From NCBI GenBank assembly GCA_905233795.1, contig CAJOFP010000070.1, forward strand, positions 1-7,818: a DNA stretch of 7,818 bases, in the 5' to 3' direction. The notes below the pieces were generated by a model. It saw only the letters and a program-made list of their open reading frames with translations. It was not told the DNA's origin and did no database searches. This DNA is from an uncultured Oscillibacter sp. (GTDB taxonomy: Bacteria > Bacillota > Clostridia > Oscillospirales > Oscillospiraceae). Below, piece by piece: positions 6,762 to 7,818 of this stretch. The position numbers were made by a program, and so were the translations under genes. Positions within the stretch are counted from its first letter, which is position 1, and every line of letters starts with the position of its first letter.

Positions 6762-7177
6762 CTGCTTTCCAGCAGGAACCGGATCGGGTGAATCCGTTCC
6801 ACGATGATTTCCGCGTCATAGGCGCCGTCCGGCAGAGAGACTTGCGCGTGGGCGACCGTCCGCCCGTATTCGTCCGCGTCAATGGAAGAGACGATACATT
6901 CCTGTGACGCCACGCGCATGGGCATGCCCGATTTGATTTCCCCGTACTCGCTCCCCGTCACAACCGCCTGAACGGCGTTATTTCTGACAACCGCTTTCGC
7001 GTCCGCGGTCGTTTCCAGCGTTCCCACCGTTGACCACGCCATCAGGGCGATTAAAATCAATAAAACCGCCGTCAAAATTACCCATATCCCCGGATTTGTC
7101 ACACGCAAATAATCCGTGAGCTGTTCCGGTGAGGATATACGCTCCATCGTTTTCTTCCTGAAAACAGCGCTTTCCAT
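6758..7177 (-). CDS. Short HlyD-like membrane-fusion protein of the NHLM export system
   Basis: This 139-residue protein has a conserved cytosolic start (FRKKTMERISSPEQLTDYL), one membrane helix at about 30-51, and a small extracytoplasmic part with beta-strand character. It probably docks the PCAT and guides the exported peptide across the envelope. Typical HlyD proteins exceed 250 residues and carry a long coiled-coil hairpin; here the hairpin is missing and the protein ends soon after the barrel-like strands. The natural-looking end and GTGA overlap with the PCAT start argue for a genuine short form and not a truncation. An upstream ATG at 7189 touches its AAGGAG directly, which is too close. 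The ATG at 7177 has a 12-nt spacing and is preferred, though the longer form of 143 residues cannot be excluded. Confidence 0.82.
   Translation of the reverse strand: MESAVFRKKTMERISSPEQLTDYLRVTNPGIWVILTAVLLILIALMAWSTVGTLETTADAKAVVRNNAVQAVVTGSEYGEIKSGMPMRVASQECIVSSIDADEYGRTVAHAQVSLPDGAYDAEIIVERIHPIRFLLESR
6761..6776 (-). promoter_or_regulatory. Hairpin with GNRA-type tetraloop at the PCAT start codon
   Basis: CCTGCT-GGAA-AGCAGG forms a perfect 6-bp stem with a GGAA loop of the stable GNRA class. Its last base is the first base of the PCAT GTG start, and the purine loop is the only ribosome-binding-like sequence nearby. Ribosomes finishing the HlyD-like gene would open it, so PCAT translation is probably coupled to that gene. 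The structure is read directly; the effect is inferred. Confidence 0.55.
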
Positions 7178-7189
7178 TTTCTCAGACAT

Positions 7190-7195
7190 CTCCTT
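7190..7195 (-). promoter_or_regulatory. Ribosome binding site of the HlyD-like gene
   Basis: AAGGAG abuts the ATG at 7189 with no spacing and lies 12 nt before the ATG at 7177. This spacing is why the second ATG is preferred as the start. Confidence 0.6.
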
Positions 7196-7200
7196 TTTTA

Positions 7201-7818
7201 TTATTCATTCACAGCCGCCGTTTCCGCATATTCTTCCGCGACAGCCGTTTCCGCGTATTCATTGATCTCCGACGTTTCCTCATATCCGCCGGCCTCCGCC
7301 GTTTCTTCCGTTTCCGGGACGGGCGTCGGCGTCGGCGCCGGTCTGTATTTGTCCGTCCGGGTATTCGTCAGACTCAGATTCATGCCGTTAAACTCAAACG
7401 TGAATATATACGTCAGATTCGCCGCTTTTTTTGATACGAATATATCCGCGCTTCCGACCGCGTTGTTTCTCAGATAAATATCCGTCCCGCCGTCCGCGAT
7501 CACAACCGACGGAACGTCGATCACCGTTTCATCCGAGCTGTACGCCGTCCAGATGATTTCCTCCGGGATTTCCACTTCCGGTTCCGGATTGACTTCCCAT
7601 GGAAATTCCGCATCCAGACTTCCGTAATTTTCCGAGGATTCATCCGGGATTTCCGACGGGATTTCTTCCGCCGTTTCTTCCGGGATTTCCGTTTCTTCCG
7701 CCGGGACTTCTTCCGCCGTTTCCGCCGCGCTTTCATTCGATTCAAATTTTATATCCGAATCCGTAATATGAATCACCGCGTTCCCGAAAGCGCCCGTTTG
7801 GACGTTAAACGGATACCC
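7201..7818 (-). CDS. Acidic low-complexity protein, C-terminal part (start outside window)
   Basis: The frame is open from the window edge through 205 codons to the stop at 7203-7201. An internal GTG at 7776 has no ribosome binding site and is preceded by 14 open codons (GYPFNVQTGAFGNA), so the protein is longer than the window shows. Three parts are visible: a Glu/Pro-rich stretch of EET, EEI and IPEE units (about 30-80); a beta-rich stretch with YSSDETVIDV and VGSADIFV that resembles bacterial Ig-like or beta-helix surface repeats; and a TPTPVPETEE linker followed by two copies of a 10-residue EYAETA-type repeat. No membrane anchor or sorting signal appears at the C-terminus. It ends 23 nt before the HlyD-like ATG at 7177, so it is in the same operon. 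I do not recognise the family. It may be an exported or surface-linked protein. Confidence 0.75.
   Translation of the reverse strand, partial: GYPFNVQTGAFGNAVIHITDSDIKFESNESAAETAEEVPAEETEIPEETAEEIPSEIPDESSENYGSLDAEFPWEVNPEPEVEIPEEIIWTAYSSDETVIDVPSVVIADGGTDIYLRNNAVGSADIFVSKKAANLTYIFTFEFNGMNLSLTNTRTDKYRPAPTPTPVPETEETAEAGGYEETSEINEYAETAVAEEYAETAAVNE
7211..7260 (-). repeat. 30-bp in-frame repeat encoding EYAETA units
   Basis: Two copies of a 30-bp unit at the 3' end of the acidic protein gene each encode EYAETA plus a variable AV/AE stretch (plus-strand cores GCCGTTTCCGCATATTC and GCCGTTTCCGCGTATTC). The reading frame is kept, so copy number could vary without breaking the protein. Confidence 0.6.

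Noticed and set aside
7521..7745. A minus-strand frame rich in Lys and Arg that resembles a protamine-like basic protein
   Set aside because: It is an alternate-frame reading of the GAA/GAG-rich acidic protein gene; the repeats explain its odd composition.

Overview
The window is a RiPP (ribosomally made, post-translationally modified peptide) biosynthesis and export locus. Every supportable gene is on the minus strand, so the locus reads from high to low coordinates. Strong GGAGG-type ribosome binding sites, compact overlapping genes, a double-glycine leader and NHLM-type export genes all point to a Firmicutes (Clostridia-like) bacterium of mid GC content. That assignment is an inference from style, not from a marker gene.

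Layout in transcription order. (1) 7818-7201: the C-terminal part of an acidic, low-complexity protein whose start lies outside the window. (2) 7177-6758: a very short HlyD-like membrane-fusion protein. (3) 6761-4572: a peptidase-containing ABC transporter (PCAT) with an intact C39 protease, membrane domain and ATPase. (4) 4557-2602, with a continuation in another frame to 2405: the partner NHLM-type ABC transporter. Its ATPase has lost about 37 bp exactly over Walker B, which also shifts the frame. (5) 2338-1820: an ECF sigma factor with no visible anti-sigma factor. (6) A 178-bp gap with A/T tracts, a hairpin and a possible promoter. (7) 1641-220: a radical SAM/SPASM peptide maturase with a probable leader-binding N-terminal domain. 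(8) 136-1, running off the window: the precursor peptide, with a 29-residue leader ending in LDDLNAVAGG and a core beginning ASSGSGDC.

How the parts fit. The sigma factor probably switches on the maturase and precursor. The maturase binds the leader and installs a radical-made crosslink on the core. The PCAT cuts after Gly-Gly and exports the product with the HlyD-like protein. The second ABC protein would normally assist but looks broken in this sequence. The precursor is too short to appear as an obvious open frame, and only 16 core residues are visible, so the product class cannot be fixed from this window.

No tRNA, rRNA, CRISPR array, insertion sequence or plus-strand gene could be supported. 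No gene-free stretch exceeds about 180 bases.
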